This document shows, piece by piece, positions 51,306 to 60,285 of a DNA stretch of 64,000 bases (within the stretch, counting starts at the first letter, position 1; each line of letters starts with the position of its first letter). The notes under the pieces were generated by a model. It saw only the letters and a list, made by a program, of their open reading frames with translations, was not told where the DNA came from and made no database searches. The position numbers were made by a program, and so were the translations under genes. The stretch lies in NCBI RefSeq assembly GCF_008386505.1, contig NZ_VUNZ01000001.1, positions 2,535,937-2,599,936 of the forward strand. The letters run 5' to 3'. This DNA comes from Chryseobacterium sediminis (lineage in GTDB: Bacteria > Bacteroidota > Bacteroidia > Flavobacteriales > Weeksellaceae).

Positions 51306-52052
51306 ATGAATATAAGTGGTTTGATCATAACATATAATGAAGAAAAAAATATACAGGATGTCCTTGAGTCTTTTGATTTCTGTGATGAAATAGTAGTGAT
51401 AGACTCATTTAGTACGGATAAAACTGTAGAAATTGCAAAAAAATTCCCTAATGTAAAGGTGGTTCAGAATAAATTTGAAGACTTTACAAAGCAAAGAAAT
51501 TTGGCTCTGGATTCTGCAAAGAATGACTGGGTTCTATTTTTGGACGGTGATGAAAGACTTACACCGGCCCTGAAGCAGGAAATTACAGATGAGCTGAATA
51601 AACCCGGGCAAAAAGATGCCTACTATTTTTACAGGAAATTCTTTTTTGCTCAGAAACCGATTCATTTTTCAGGAACACAGTCTGATAAAAACTTCAGGCT
51701 TTTCAGAAAATCGAAGGCCAGATACATGGCAGGAAAAAAGGTACACGAAACTCTGGAAGTCAACGGAACCATTGGGATTTTAAAAAATAAATTACTACAT
51801 TATTCCGTTTCAGATTATGAATCTTACAGAAAAAAAATGATTCATTACGGAGTTTTAAAGGGGAAAGAACTGGCTGCCAAAGGGAAAAAGTACAATGTTT
51901 TGGTGCAATATATTAAAACAGCTTTTAAATTCTTTAAAGCCTACATAATGAGACTGGGTATTTTAGACGGAAAAGAAGGGTATCAGTTATCTTACCTGCA
52001 ATCTTTAAGCGTTTTTGAAACCTATGAATCATTAAAAAAAGAGCAAAATTAG
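51306..52052 (+). CDS. Family 2 glycosyltransferase (WaaE/KdtX-like), second copy
   Basis: 248 residues. NISGLIITYNEEKNIQDV, VVIDSFSTDKT, and LFLDGDERLTP as the metal site (D-G-D). It is close to the gene at 49702 in layout, though it differs along its length. A GTG at 51303 precedes ATG 51306; the ATG is preferred. A 55-base gap after the deacetylase carries no clear promoter, so it is likely in the same operon. Probable function: a step in LPS core or surface glycan building. Confidence 0.92.
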   Translation: MNISGLIITYNEEKNIQDVLESFDFCDEIVVIDSFSTDKTVEIAKKFPNVKVVQNKFEDFTKQRNLALDSAKNDWVLFLDGDERLTPALKQEITDELNKPGQKDAYYFYRKFFFAQKPIHFSGTQSDKNFRLFRKSKARYMAGKKVHETLEVNGTIGILKNKLLHYSVSDYESYRKKMIHYGVLKGKELAAKGKKYNVLVQYIKTAFKFFKAYIMRLGILDGKEGYQLSYLQSLSVFETYESLKKEQN

Positions 52053-52056
52053 TTGA

Positions 52057-53043
52057 ATGAAGATTTGTATCATTAGTTATGATTTTTGGGATTATGATAA
52101 GTATATTGTTGAAGCATTATGCAAACGGGGTATTGATGCCCATCATATAAAGATCAGCACAGTTACTCATTCTAATTTCAATGAAAGAGCTGTAAATGCT
52201 TTAAGCAAAACCTTTTTAAACAAAAATCTTAAGACTGAAAAAAGACAGAAATATGTTCTGGATGCCCTGGAAAAATTAGGACATCAGGATCAGATATTGG
52301 TGATGAACCCGGATACATTTGATCTTTCAACTCTTGAAAAAATCCGAAAATATACAGACCGACTGGTTACCTATCTTTATGACAACCTTGAAAGAGTGCC
52401 TGTAGAAGATAAGCTATACCTTTTTGACAAAGTATTTTCCTTTGATTATATAGATGTTACAAAGCATGGGTTTGAAAAATTAACGAATTATATTTATCTG
52501 CCACACTGCTCAAAAGAAATCCAGCAGCCTGAAATGGATCTTTTCTACATCACCTCTTATGATAACAGAAGGGTTTCTCTGATAAAATTACTCGCTAAAA
52601 AACTGATTGAGCAGGGCCTGAAGTTTCAGATTATGATCATCGGAAAAAAATCGTGGAAACATCAGCTGACCAATATTTTCATGACGGTGCCTAAAAACCT
52701 CTTTCTGGTTTTCAGCATCAAAAAGATTCCTCATAACGATCTTCCTAAATATTATAAAAATTCAAAAGTATTGCTTGACCTGATGCGTGAAGGTCAATAT
52801 GGACTTAGTTTCAGGGTTTTTGAAGCGATGTCTCTGGAGAAGAAAATCATTACTGATAATGAAGCCATTAAAACCTATGATTTTTACAATCCCAATAATA
52901 TTTTGATTTTAAACAAAAATATTAGTAATCTTGACAAATCTTTTTTTGAAACACCTTACGAAAAAATTCCTGAGGAAATCTACTACAGATACACTCTGGA
53001 TAGTTGGGTAAACAAAGTTTTTGAACTTGATACTAAAAACTAG
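52057..53043 (+). CDS. CgeB-like glycosyltransferase
   Basis: 328 residues, GT-B-like. The N-terminal half is weakly conserved (KICIISYDFWDYDKYIV). The C-terminal half carries the pattern of the glycosyl transferases-group 1 family related to CgeB (LPKYYKNSKVLLDLM, then GLSFRVFEAMSLEKKIITDN). The donor and acceptor are unknown. It is four bases downstream of the GT2 gene and three bases upstream of the next GT4 gene, so it is tightly operonic. Confidence 0.83.
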   Translation: MKICIISYDFWDYDKYIVEALCKRGIDAHHIKISTVTHSNFNERAVNALSKTFLNKNLKTEKRQKYVLDALEKLGHQDQILVMNPDTFDLSTLEKIRKYTDRLVTYLYDNLERVPVEDKLYLFDKVFSFDYIDVTKHGFEKLTNYIYLPHCSKEIQQPEMDLFYITSYDNRRVSLIKLLAKKLIEQGLKFQIMIIGKKSWKHQLTNIFMTVPKNLFLVFSIKKIPHNDLPKYYKNSKVLLDLMREGQYGLSFRVFEAMSLEKKIITDNEAIKTYDFYNPNNILILNKNISNLDKSFFETPYEKIPEEIYYRYTLDSWVNKVFELDTKN

Positions 53044-53046
53044 CAA

Positions 53047-54234
53047 ATGGGCATCTTTAAAAAAATAAAAAAACACTTCGAAAGAAAAGAAAAACTCAAA
53101 TATCTTCAGTCTAAGGATATAGTCAACATTAATCTGTATGACGAGTCCCAAAAAACAATACTGTTTGCTTCAAGAGATTTCCCTGCCCATGATAAAGAAT
53201 CCGGGGCCAACAGACTGAAAGAACTTATATTAATCTACAAAGAATTAGGATATAACTGCATTTTATTTGCACCTCATATTTTTGAAGATGATTCTTATGT
53301 AAAGTTTTATCAGCAACATCATGTTATGGTGTATGTAGAGAACAATAAATATAAGAATATCTATGATTTTCTGTCTTCTTTTAAAAAGATAGATTATGTT
53401 TGGTTTAACGGTCCTCTTGCCCTGAATCTGTTTTACAAAAAAATGAAGACTGTTTTACCTTCTACCCGATTCATTTATGATATGGTAGATATTCATTTTT
53501 TAAGATTTAAAAGAGCAATTGAACTGGAACCAACCCGTATTTCTCTAAAGAAAAATTATAAACATTTCTTCCGTTTGGAAACGATTGTTGCACCACAGCT
53601 GGACTACATTATTGCCATCTCTGACAAAGAAAAAGAGATTATGAGCCAGTATGCGGACAAAAATAAGATCATTACCGTATCAAATATTCATTATCCTAAA
53701 ATTGATATTTCAGAAAGGAAGAACTTCAGTGAAAGTAAAGGAATTACCTTCATTGGGTCTATCCACGAACCAAATATTGATGCAGTAAAGTTTCTATATG
53801 AAAAAATAATGCCTATTGTCTGGAAAACCAATCCTGAACTGGAAGTAAGCATCATTGGAAATGTTTCTGAAAAACTGGATCTTAAACTATATCCTAAGTT
53901 TAAATTTTTAGGATTTGTAGAAAGTATCGAAGAACATTTCATGAATTCCAAAATCATGGTAGCTCCTTTACGGTTTGGAGCTGGAGTAAAAGGGAAAATA
54001 GGACAGGCCTTTGAATACTTCTTCCCAGTGGTTACCACAGATATTGGTGCTGAAGGGATGAAGCTTACAGATAAAAAAAATGTATTGATTGCGAATGACG
54101 AAAATAGTTTCGCAGAAGCCATCATTCAGCTGAATAATAATGAAGAACTTTGGAATACATTGAGCCAAAATTCTGTGGACAGTCTGAGAGCATTTTCACC
54201 TGAAGAAGTAAAAGAAAAACTTAAAACACTATAA
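53047..54234 (+). CDS. Family 4 (GT-B) glycosyltransferase
   Basis: 395 residues. Lys-rich N-terminus, then TILFASRDFPAHDKESGANRL, VWFNGPLAL and DYIIAISDKEKEIM, and the C-terminal donor-binding domain (ITFIGSIHEPNIDAVKFL, FLGFVESIEEHFMNSKIMVAPLRFGAGVKGKI, EYFFPVVTTDIGAEGM). The G-A-G-x-K-x-K stretch is the classic nucleotide-sugar-binding portion. It is three bases from both neighbours' ends. Confidence 0.92.
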   Translation: MGIFKKIKKHFERKEKLKYLQSKDIVNINLYDESQKTILFASRDFPAHDKESGANRLKELILIYKELGYNCILFAPHIFEDDSYVKFYQQHHVMVYVENNKYKNIYDFLSSFKKIDYVWFNGPLALNLFYKKMKTVLPSTRFIYDMVDIHFLRFKRAIELEPTRISLKKNYKHFFRLETIVAPQLDYIIAISDKEKEIMSQYADKNKIITVSNIHYPKIDISERKNFSESKGITFIGSIHEPNIDAVKFLYEKIMPIVWKTNPELEVSIIGNVSEKLDLKLYPKFKFLGFVESIEEHFMNSKIMVAPLRFGAGVKGKIGQAFEYFFPVVTTDIGAEGMKLTDKKNVLIANDENSFAEAIIQLNNNEELWNTLSQNSVDSLRAFSPEEVKEKLKTL

Positions 54235-54237
54235 TAT

Positions 54238-55479
54238 ATGTCATTAAGCGTAAACTATCATGGCTTTTTTGAAGGGAATTTTGGGATAGCAGAGGCAACA
54301 AGACTAAATGTTGCTGCTATGGAAAGCCAGGGCATTAAAGTAAACCGCATCAGCTACTCAAGTGACACTCTTGAAAGGTCTAAAAGTGACGTACACCCCA
54401 ATGCATTAATTAATATTTTTCACATTAACAGTAATGTGACCCACGAATTTTTTTCAAAAAACCAGGATATCAATCTTGCAGGCCATTACAACATTGTCTA
54501 TTGGGCCTGGGAATTCCCCGAAGTTTCAGATAAAACAGTTGAGTTTCTGAATATTTTTGATGAATTATGGGTTCCTAGTGATTTCTGTGTCAATATTTTC
54601 ACAAAATATACAGGAATTCCGGTAATGAGATTTTCCCATCCTATTCAAAAGCTAGCACCTTCGGATGAATTTAGTCTTGAAGAGTACAATATCAAACCGG
54701 GAACAAATGTATATATTACAATTTTTGATTCGTTAAGTACTACCATCAGAAAAAATCCTGAAGCTACAATTGAAGCCTTTATCAATGTTTTCAAGAATGA
54801 TCCGGAAAGTGTTCTCATTGTAAAAACACATAATCTTGACAGGAGTAAAGATGCACAGACAGTATTGGAAAAATACGCCGGCATTTCAAATATTATCATT
54901 ATTAATGAACATTTTTCAAAAGAAAAACTTCATTCACTGATTCAGAAATCTGATGTTCTTATTTCTTTACACGGTTCCGAAGGTTTCGGATTGACGATGG
55001 CAGAAGCGATGTCCTATGGAAAAATTGTTGTGGGAACAGGATACTCCGGAAATCTGGACTTTATGAATGTGAACAACAGCTTCCTTATTCAATATGATTT
55101 TATTAAAACCTCCAATACAAAAGGATTGATTGCTGAAGGACTCACACTGGCAAGACCTGATTTGCAGGATGCTACCCAAAAGCTTCAGTATATAAAAAAT
55201 AATTTCAAGTCTTTAACTTCTACTAAACAGAATGCGGAGGCACAGATAAGAGATAATTTTTCTCTTGAGGCTATCGGAAACCTACTTAAGCTAAGACTTT
55301 CTTTTATTGACCAGATGGACAAAAAAGAAAATACTTCAGAAAATAGTGTTGGAAACGTTTTTTATCTTGCCGAAATAGACAGACTAAGTGGCAGAGTAAA
55401 TTATCTGGAAAAAACATTATACAATAAAATCAGGAAAAAAGTCAATATCTTTTTGAAGAAAATAAAAGGTAAGAAATAA
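54238..55479 (+). CDS. Family 4 glycosyltransferase, plus-strand member of a convergent paralogue pair
   Basis: 413 residues. N-terminal NYHGFFEGNFGIAEATRLNVAAM and C-terminal donor site SLHGSEGFGLTMAEAMSYGK, then VGTGYSGNLDFMN. The last 50 residues form a basic, coiled-coil-like tail (LSGRVNYLEKTLYNKIRKKV), perhaps for membrane contact. It is clearly paralogous to the minus-strand gene at 55530-56795, sharing FGIAEATRLN and HxSEGFGLTMAEAM. A bidirectional terminator separates the two. Last gene of the plus arm of the cluster. Confidence 0.92.
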   Translation: MSLSVNYHGFFEGNFGIAEATRLNVAAMESQGIKVNRISYSSDTLERSKSDVHPNALINIFHINSNVTHEFFSKNQDINLAGHYNIVYWAWEFPEVSDKTVEFLNIFDELWVPSDFCVNIFTKYTGIPVMRFSHPIQKLAPSDEFSLEEYNIKPGTNVYITIFDSLSTTIRKNPEATIEAFINVFKNDPESVLIVKTHNLDRSKDAQTVLEKYAGISNIIIINEHFSKEKLHSLIQKSDVLISLHGSEGFGLTMAEAMSYGKIVVGTGYSGNLDFMNVNNSFLIQYDFIKTSNTKGLIAEGLTLARPDLQDATQKLQYIKNNFKSLTSTKQNAEAQIRDNFSLEAIGNLLKLRLSFIDQMDKKENTSENSVGNVFYLAEIDRLSGRVNYLEKTLYNKIRKKVNIFLKKIKGKK

Positions 55480-55515
55480 AAATAGCGGTAGTTTCATTTG
55501 AATCTACCGCTATTT
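55480..55515. terminator. Bidirectional terminator between the two arms of the glycan cluster
   Basis: Perfect 12-base-pair stem AAATAGCGGTAG/CTACCGCTATTT with a 12-base loop between convergent paralogues. Confidence 0.88.
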
Positions 55516-55529
55516 AGTTTTACTGAAAG

Positions 55530-56795
55530 TTATTTTTTCCCTTTTCTATTTCTGAAATACATTTTGATATCATATATCCACTGAATAGGCTTACTTTTTT
55601 TGTAAATTCTAAGATCTTTTTTCAAAAATATATTGTCCGCATATAATTTCATTAATGCTGATCTGCTTTGCAAAATTTTACCCTCAGAAATCAGCTCTTC
55701 AGACCTTTCTCTAATCAATCTCCCTACTCCTTCAAGTGAAAAGTCACTGGTAATTGTTTTGCGTGCATTATCTGATGCTGCTTTCACATCATCCCCACCC
55801 TGATATATTTTTTTAAGATATATTGAAGCTTCTTCCAGTGAAGGCTCAGACCAGATGGTATTGGAATCATAATTAAGATCATCTGAACCGTATGATACTT
55901 TTTCAGCATTTACTAAAAAGCTGTTTTCTGCATTCATAAACTGCAGATTTCCGGAGTATCCTGTAGCAATAACAGGCTTTCCAAAATACATAGCCTCAGC
56001 CATCGTAAGCCCAAAGCCTTCAGATCTGTGAAGAGAAATATAGCTGTCGCAGGTACTGATCACATAGTTCAGTGCATTTTTGTCAAAAATCTTTTCTACA
56101 ACTTTAATTTTCACAGAATCTCCGATTGCCTCTTTTATCTGTTGTTTTTCTAAAGAAAACTTATCGGATTTTGATGTTTTAATGGTTAAAAAGGCATTGT
56201 TATCTTTTCCGTCAAAAGTCTCTCTGAATACCTTAATCAGATTGAGTACATTTTTCCTTTGGATAGAACTATTATAATCGAATATGAATAAAAAATTAAA
56301 GAAGTCATTGTTATAAAAATTCAGTGCTTCAGAATCTTCTGTCGGCTTCAGGTTAATATCAATAGGATGTGGAATTACTTTTACCGGAGAAGCGATATAT
56401 TTTTCAATACATTTTTTGCAATATTCTGAAGGAGTCCAGACCTCATCGAAAAGATTAATATTCAAAAGATAATCCTCCGGAATGGTTTCTGATTCCCAGG
56501 CCATGTACAAAATATTGTATTTTCTTTCAAAAAAAGAATAATCGAAATATTCAAAGAAGTTTGACATTTCCGAAACAGATGCTGAAACCTGAACTAAATT
56601 GATAGGATGATCTGCTTTATCAGAAAACCTGGTAAAGGTCTGATCATTATTATCATGATTGGTTCTTACATCATAATTCATCAAATTAAGGGGAATACCT
56701 GCACGCTGCATTGCCTTACAATTAAGCCTTGTTGCTTCTGCAATACCAAATTCGCCATTAATAAATCCAAAAACGTTAATTCCTAAATCTGTCAT
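55530..56795 (-). CDS. Family 4 glycosyltransferase, minus-strand member of the paralogue pair
   Basis: 421 residues. It starts MTDLGINVFGFINGEFGIAEATRLN. The donor-binding domain has SLHRSEGFGLTMAEAMYFGK, then IATGYSGNLQFMNAENSFLV. The basic C-terminal tail ends RNRKGKK. It is a paralogue of 54238-55479. The start is ATG 56795; a TTG at 56816 would add seven residues without support. It is the third gene of a minus-strand arm, after the GT8-like and GT2 genes. Confidence 0.91.
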   Translation of the reverse strand: MTDLGINVFGFINGEFGIAEATRLNCKAMQRAGIPLNLMNYDVRTNHDNNDQTFTRFSDKADHPINLVQVSASVSEMSNFFEYFDYSFFERKYNILYMAWESETIPEDYLLNINLFDEVWTPSEYCKKCIEKYIASPVKVIPHPIDINLKPTEDSEALNFYNNDFFNFLFIFDYNSSIQRKNVLNLIKVFRETFDGKDNNAFLTIKTSKSDKFSLEKQQIKEAIGDSVKIKVVEKIFDKNALNYVISTCDSYISLHRSEGFGLTMAEAMYFGKPVIATGYSGNLQFMNAENSFLVNAEKVSYGSDDLNYDSNTIWSEPSLEEASIYLKKIYQGGDDVKAASDNARKTITSDFSLEGVGRLIRERSEELISEGKILQSRSALMKLYADNIFLKKDLRIYKKSKPIQWIYDIKMYFRNRKGKK

Positions 56796-56821
56796 TTTAG
56801 TTGTGTAATAATTCAACCTGA

Positions 56822-57475
56822 TTAATCTTCCAAAGTTTCATAAAAATTATTCTGCTTTTGCTGCTTTTCAAAATTCTTTTTATGAATTAATGACAATTCA
56901 TATTTTTTTGGAATTTCTGTAAAATTTTTATTTCCATACAGTACTTCATGTACCTTATTTTTCCAGAAGATTTTTTTATTGTTTTTAATAATCCTTGCCT
57001 GATAGTCTGGGAAATTAATATAACCTTCGTTATTCATATTCCAGCCCATCTGCTGTACATATTCTTCTGTAATTCCTTCTACAATATTGATTCTTGGAAC
57101 GAAAAATATTTCTACACTTTTTTCTTTTTTAAGGTAAGGCTTCAATGTTTTGATGAAATGCTCAGTAGGATATTCATCTGCATCAATCTGAAACAGATAT
57201 TGGCACGTCGCCTTTTCTATCAATCTGTTTTTAAAAGTGGCAAAATCTCCTTCCAGTTTTGCTTCAAGTTTTATAATATTATCATAGTTACCCAGCAATT
57301 CTGTTACCTCTTTATTTTTATTGGTAATATCCTGAAGAACAATGACCTCATCATTCTTGTCAATCAAAGGAAGAAGGACATCCAATAAATTTTTCAGTTC
57401 TTTTGCTTCATCATTGACAGTAATACCATAAGAAACTGTTATAAATTTGCTGGAAATTCGTGAAAGTATGCTCAT
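56822..57475 (-). CDS. Family 2-like glycosyltransferase
   Basis: 217 residues. Reduced GT2 fold: FITVSYGITVNDEAKELKNLL at the start, VIVLQDITNKN, and the metal-binding segment FQIDADEYPTEHF (about 97-109). KVHEVLYG near the end resembles the acceptor loop of WaaE-like enzymes. It is three bases from the GT8-like gene and 26 bases before the GT4 start, so the three form one operon. Confidence 0.87.
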   Translation of the reverse strand: MSILSRISSKFITVSYGITVNDEAKELKNLLDVLLPLIDKNDEVIVLQDITNKNKEVTELLGNYDNIIKLEAKLEGDFATFKNRLIEKATCQYLFQIDADEYPTEHFIKTLKPYLKKEKSVEIFFVPRINIVEGITEEYVQQMGWNMNNEGYINFPDYQARIIKNNKKIFWKNKVHEVLYGNKNFTEIPKKYELSLIHKKNFEKQQKQNNFYETLED

Positions 57476-57478
57476 AAT

Positions 57479-58276
57479 TTAATTGTAGATTATAGGATAG
57501 TTGCCGGAAAAATGAGTAAAATAATTTTCAGCAATGATTTGTTGTACGTAATTCTTATACTTCTTTGTGGGATAAAAACAGTATCCTGATTTTTTGTAAT
57601 AATATTTTCTGAAAAATTCCGGGAGTTTTTTCTCATTATGTTCTACCTCCTTTCCTTTTTCAGTCCCTTTTATTTTGTATAAAATCTGAACATTAAACGC
57701 TGATGGTAAAGCTTCAAACCAATTATTGATCTGGGAAAAATAAGCGAATGGGGTTTCTTCAAAACTATTCAGCTCACCCTGATTGTGAGCTGAAAAATAA
57801 TATTCTTTAAAGATATCAGCTACTTTTTCCGGTCTGAAAATAAATACCCCACCGTTGATGCTTCCCTGCAATAAAGGATTTGCTTCAAAATGACGGTCAG
57901 TAAAATATATCTCGCTCGTCTCTTCCAGTATTCTTGGGATATGTCCCCAGGTTTTGTTGAATTCTTCAGTTCCTCTGGGATCGAGGATAGCTCCGAAATA
58001 TTTGTCTTCAGGAAGATAATCAAAAACAGAAGGTGCTTTATCTGAAATAATGATATCAAGGTCTAAAAAAAGAACCATATCGTAATCTCTTGTTTCTGAC
58101 GGTATCAAAAGCTTTTGAGAGAGAAGCGGGCGATGAAAACTATCATCCATAGGTTGATCAATGATCTTTAAATCTGCTCCGCATTTTTTAGCATAGCTTT
58201 CAAATCTAGCTCTGTTTTTATTATACATTTTCCAGTACTTCTCTCCTACGATAAAAAGGCAGATTGCTTTTTTCAT
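57479..58276 (-). CDS. GT8-like glycosyltransferase
   Basis: 265 residues. Start KKAICLFIVGEKYWKMYNKNR, metal-binding D-L-D in MVLFLDLDIIIS (about 68-79), SINGGVFIFRPEK in the middle and a terminal HFSGNYP. These fit a GT-A retaining-type enzyme near family 8, though I cannot fix the family. First gene of the minus-strand arm. Its upstream region (58277-58403) shows no obvious TAnnTTTG. Confidence 0.75.
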   Translation of the reverse strand: MKKAICLFIVGEKYWKMYNKNRARFESYAKKCGADLKIIDQPMDDSFHRPLLSQKLLIPSETRDYDMVLFLDLDIIISDKAPSVFDYLPEDKYFGAILDPRGTEEFNKTWGHIPRILEETSEIYFTDRHFEANPLLQGSINGGVFIFRPEKVADIFKEYYFSAHNQGELNSFEETPFAYFSQINNWFEALPSAFNVQILYKIKGTEKGKEVEHNEKKLPEFFRKYYYKKSGYCFYPTKKYKNYVQQIIAENYFTHFSGNYPIIYN

Positions 58277-58403
58277 TGATCATCTAAATTTTAAGGTACA
58301 AAAATACATTTTTAATGATAAGACTGCCGGAAATATTCTTTCAGTGTTTCACTATCAACGAAAATAATGCACGAATATTTGTCATATCCTTCATTCTATT
58401 AAA

Positions 58404-58428
58404 AAACCGTCTCAGAGTGAGACGGTTT
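58404..58428 (-). terminator. Terminator of the MACPF gene
   Basis: Perfect 11-base-pair stem AAACCGTCTCA/TGAGACGGTTT with a three-base loop, then T-rich on the minus strand. Confidence 0.88.
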
Positions 58429-58457
58429 CTTTGGTTGTAAAATTTTAATATTTCTAA

Positions 58458-59846
58458 TTAATAGGCATAGAATTCAATCCCTTCAGAAACATACCCTGCA
58501 GGTCTTGCACTGGATCTTGAATAATAATGATCTTTACCATTCCAATATCTGTAAATAGGAACTGTATTGGGCTGTTGAGTAGCAAAAGCATTGAACTCAA
58601 TTCCTTCGTCTACATACCCCTGATAATATCCCGGAGTTTTTGTATAATAATGGTCTTTACCATTCCAATATCTGTAAATAGGAACTGTGTTTGGAGCTTT
58701 GTATAAAAATGCATTGAACTCTGTTCCTTCATAAGAGTATCCGCTGTAGCTTCCCGGAGTTTTTGTATAATAATGATCTACACCGTTGTAGTATCTGTAA
58801 ACCGGAATAGTATTGAACTCCATATAAACTTTATTATCTATCAGATACTGATCTACATACGCTTTAAGCTGAGCTTTTTTAGCCGCATCTTTCACTAAGT
58901 CATAAATAATAACCAATCCATTACTTCCAAAATCTACCAGCACTGAATTAGTTGCATTAGAACTGTTCTGCCAGTTTGAAATGTTAATTTTAGGATTTGT
59001 CTGATCAAGGTTCAGATCTCCTACTAAACTTTTTGAAGGGTCCCCTCCTCTTGTTTTATAGGCTAGCTTTTTAGAGTAGTTCATAGAAGATTCAGAAGTA
59101 TTCACATCATTTGTTACATCTACATCAAAAATGTCTTTCATTCCTACTTTCACACCAATTCTCGCTGCACGGTCACGGCTCTGACTTCTTGTTTCAGCCT
59201 GGAATAAAACATCCAGTTTTGCTCCTGTATAGATATCAAGTGTTACGTGAGTTCCATAGTCCTGTACAATTTGTTGTGGAGTTTTGGTCTGCAGATCCTG
59301 AACGAATTCCGGAGTAAGATAGTCTCCCAACATATCTGTAGTAGCATTGAATCTTACTCTTTTTTGCTTAATAGTAAGGTTATAGCTTCCGTAGATATAT
59401 TTTCCTTCAAATTTATTGTTGGTAGTTACTGCAGAATTGAATCCTACCGAAAGTGTTTTCTTAAATAATGGAATACCGGCAGTAACATTCACTTTGGTTG
59501 AAACCATTTTAGAATATGATTCAGCATTTTCACCATATTCTTCAGTATATTCCTGTGAGAAAGTATTTTCACTGATTAATCTGTTTGCCTGCTCTATTTT
59601 AAAACGATCAATATCAATCACTTTAAAACCAGCTGCTGTTGCATTGGCATATTCACCGGCAACATTATAACCATGTCCTAAGACATCGTAAATTCCGTCT
59701 CCTACAAATTTGGCTGCTGATAATCGACTATTAGCCTTTGCTGCCGGGCTTTCAGGTGTTACCTCATTGTTCAGTTCTTCCGTTGAACATGAACTCATGA
59801 AAAGCATCAGTAAACTACTGAAGCAAAATAAAATTTGTTTTTTCAT
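58458..59846 (-). CDS. MACPF-domain lipoprotein with three DUF5648-type repeats
   Basis: 462 residues. The signal peptide ends in lipobox MSSC (Cys20), and STEELNNE follows, an acidic stretch resembling Bacteroidota surface-export signals. Residues about 45-340 form a membrane-attack-complex/perforin domain; its signature is Y-G-T-H (197-200), then V and GAKLDVLF. Residues 345-462 hold three copies of a 36-41-residue repeat (NTVPIYRYWNGKDHYYTKTP, then GY..EGIEFNAF) matching DUF5648, likely a glycan-binding module. Bacteroidales MACPF proteins (BSAPs) kill competing strains, so a pore-forming antibacterial or host-directed role is plausible but unproven. It has its own terminator and a TATATTTG promoter box. 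It neighbours the glycan cluster. Confidence 0.88.
   Translation of the reverse strand: MKKQILFCFSSLLMLFMSSCSTEELNNEVTPESPAAKANSRLSAAKFVGDGIYDVLGHGYNVAGEYANATAAGFKVIDIDRFKIEQANRLISENTFSQEYTEEYGENAESYSKMVSTKVNVTAGIPLFKKTLSVGFNSAVTTNNKFEGKYIYGSYNLTIKQKRVRFNATTDMLGDYLTPEFVQDLQTKTPQQIVQDYGTHVTLDIYTGAKLDVLFQAETRSQSRDRAARIGVKVGMKDIFDVDVTNDVNTSESSMNYSKKLAYKTRGGDPSKSLVGDLNLDQTNPKINISNWQNSSNATNSVLVDFGSNGLVIIYDLVKDAAKKAQLKAYVDQYLIDNKVYMEFNTIPVYRYYNGVDHYYTKTPGSYSGYSYEGTEFNAFLYKAPNTVPIYRYWNGKDHYYTKTPGYYQGYVDEGIEFNAFATQQPNTVPIYRYWNGKDHYYSRSSARPAGYVSEGIEFYAY
58461..58814 (-). repeat. Three tandem repeats in the MACPF gene, about 123 bases apart
   Basis: The DNA coding for the C-terminal repeats is itself repetitive. 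The segment CATTCCAATATCTGTAAATA (plus strand) occurs in two copies, and a diverged third is also recognisable. This implies recent internal duplication. Confidence 0.8.
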
Positions 59847-59868
59847 AGTATTAATTAAAAGTTTCCGG

Positions 59869-59876
59869 CAAATATA
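59869..59876 (-). promoter_or_regulatory. -7 box of the MACPF gene
   Basis: TATATTTG on the minus strand, 23 bases before the ATG. Confidence 0.5.
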
Positions 59877-59907
59877 ATATTCAACAGTAAGTGAGAAAAG
59901 AAATTAC

Positions 59908-59927
59908 ATAATGATATATATCATTAT
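59908..59927. promoter_or_regulatory. 20-base perfect palindrome upstream of the MACPF promoter
   Basis: ATAATGATATATATCATTAT reads the same on both strands. It begins 32 bases upstream of the -7 box, at a place typical of activator sites. No T-run follows, so it is not a terminator. AT-rich DNA makes chance palindromes less rare. Confidence 0.4.
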
Positions 59928-60260
59928 TTAGTGAAATTAAAATTCTATTAAAGTACTATTAACAAAAGAATAAACGATCACTAATTTGTGATTTAATTAT
60001 TAAAAATAAATTACAGAAACAAACTTAATCAAGCAATAAGAACAACACTAAAATTAATTCAATGATTTAACATTATGAATTAATTAAACACAACATGGCT
60101 ATATGTAAATTACAATTTATAGAATAAAAAATCATTTGAAATATAAAGCAGAGTATTCTAAAACGGCATTTGGAGAAAATTTAAAAGAATAAATAAAAAA
60201 AGTTAAGCTCAAAAAACCAATACCAGGTTATAAATCATCTCTTAAACGCATAATTTTAAG

Positions 60261-60268
60261 TAAATTTG
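60261..60268 (+). promoter_or_regulatory. -7 box of gltX
   Basis: TAAATTTG followed by C, 17 bases before the ATG. Confidence 0.55.
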
Positions 60269-60285
60269 CAAAAATTTAAATTGAA

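Larger units (their letters stand above)
59847..60285. other. Intergenic region between MACPF and gltX, 439 bases
   Basis: Very AT-rich divergent spacer. It holds the MACPF -7 box (59869-59876), a 20-base palindrome (59908-59927), an interrupted inverted repeat ATCAC-N6-GTGAT (59977-59992) and the gltX -7 box (60261-60268). No gene-like frame is visible. Confidence 0.55.
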
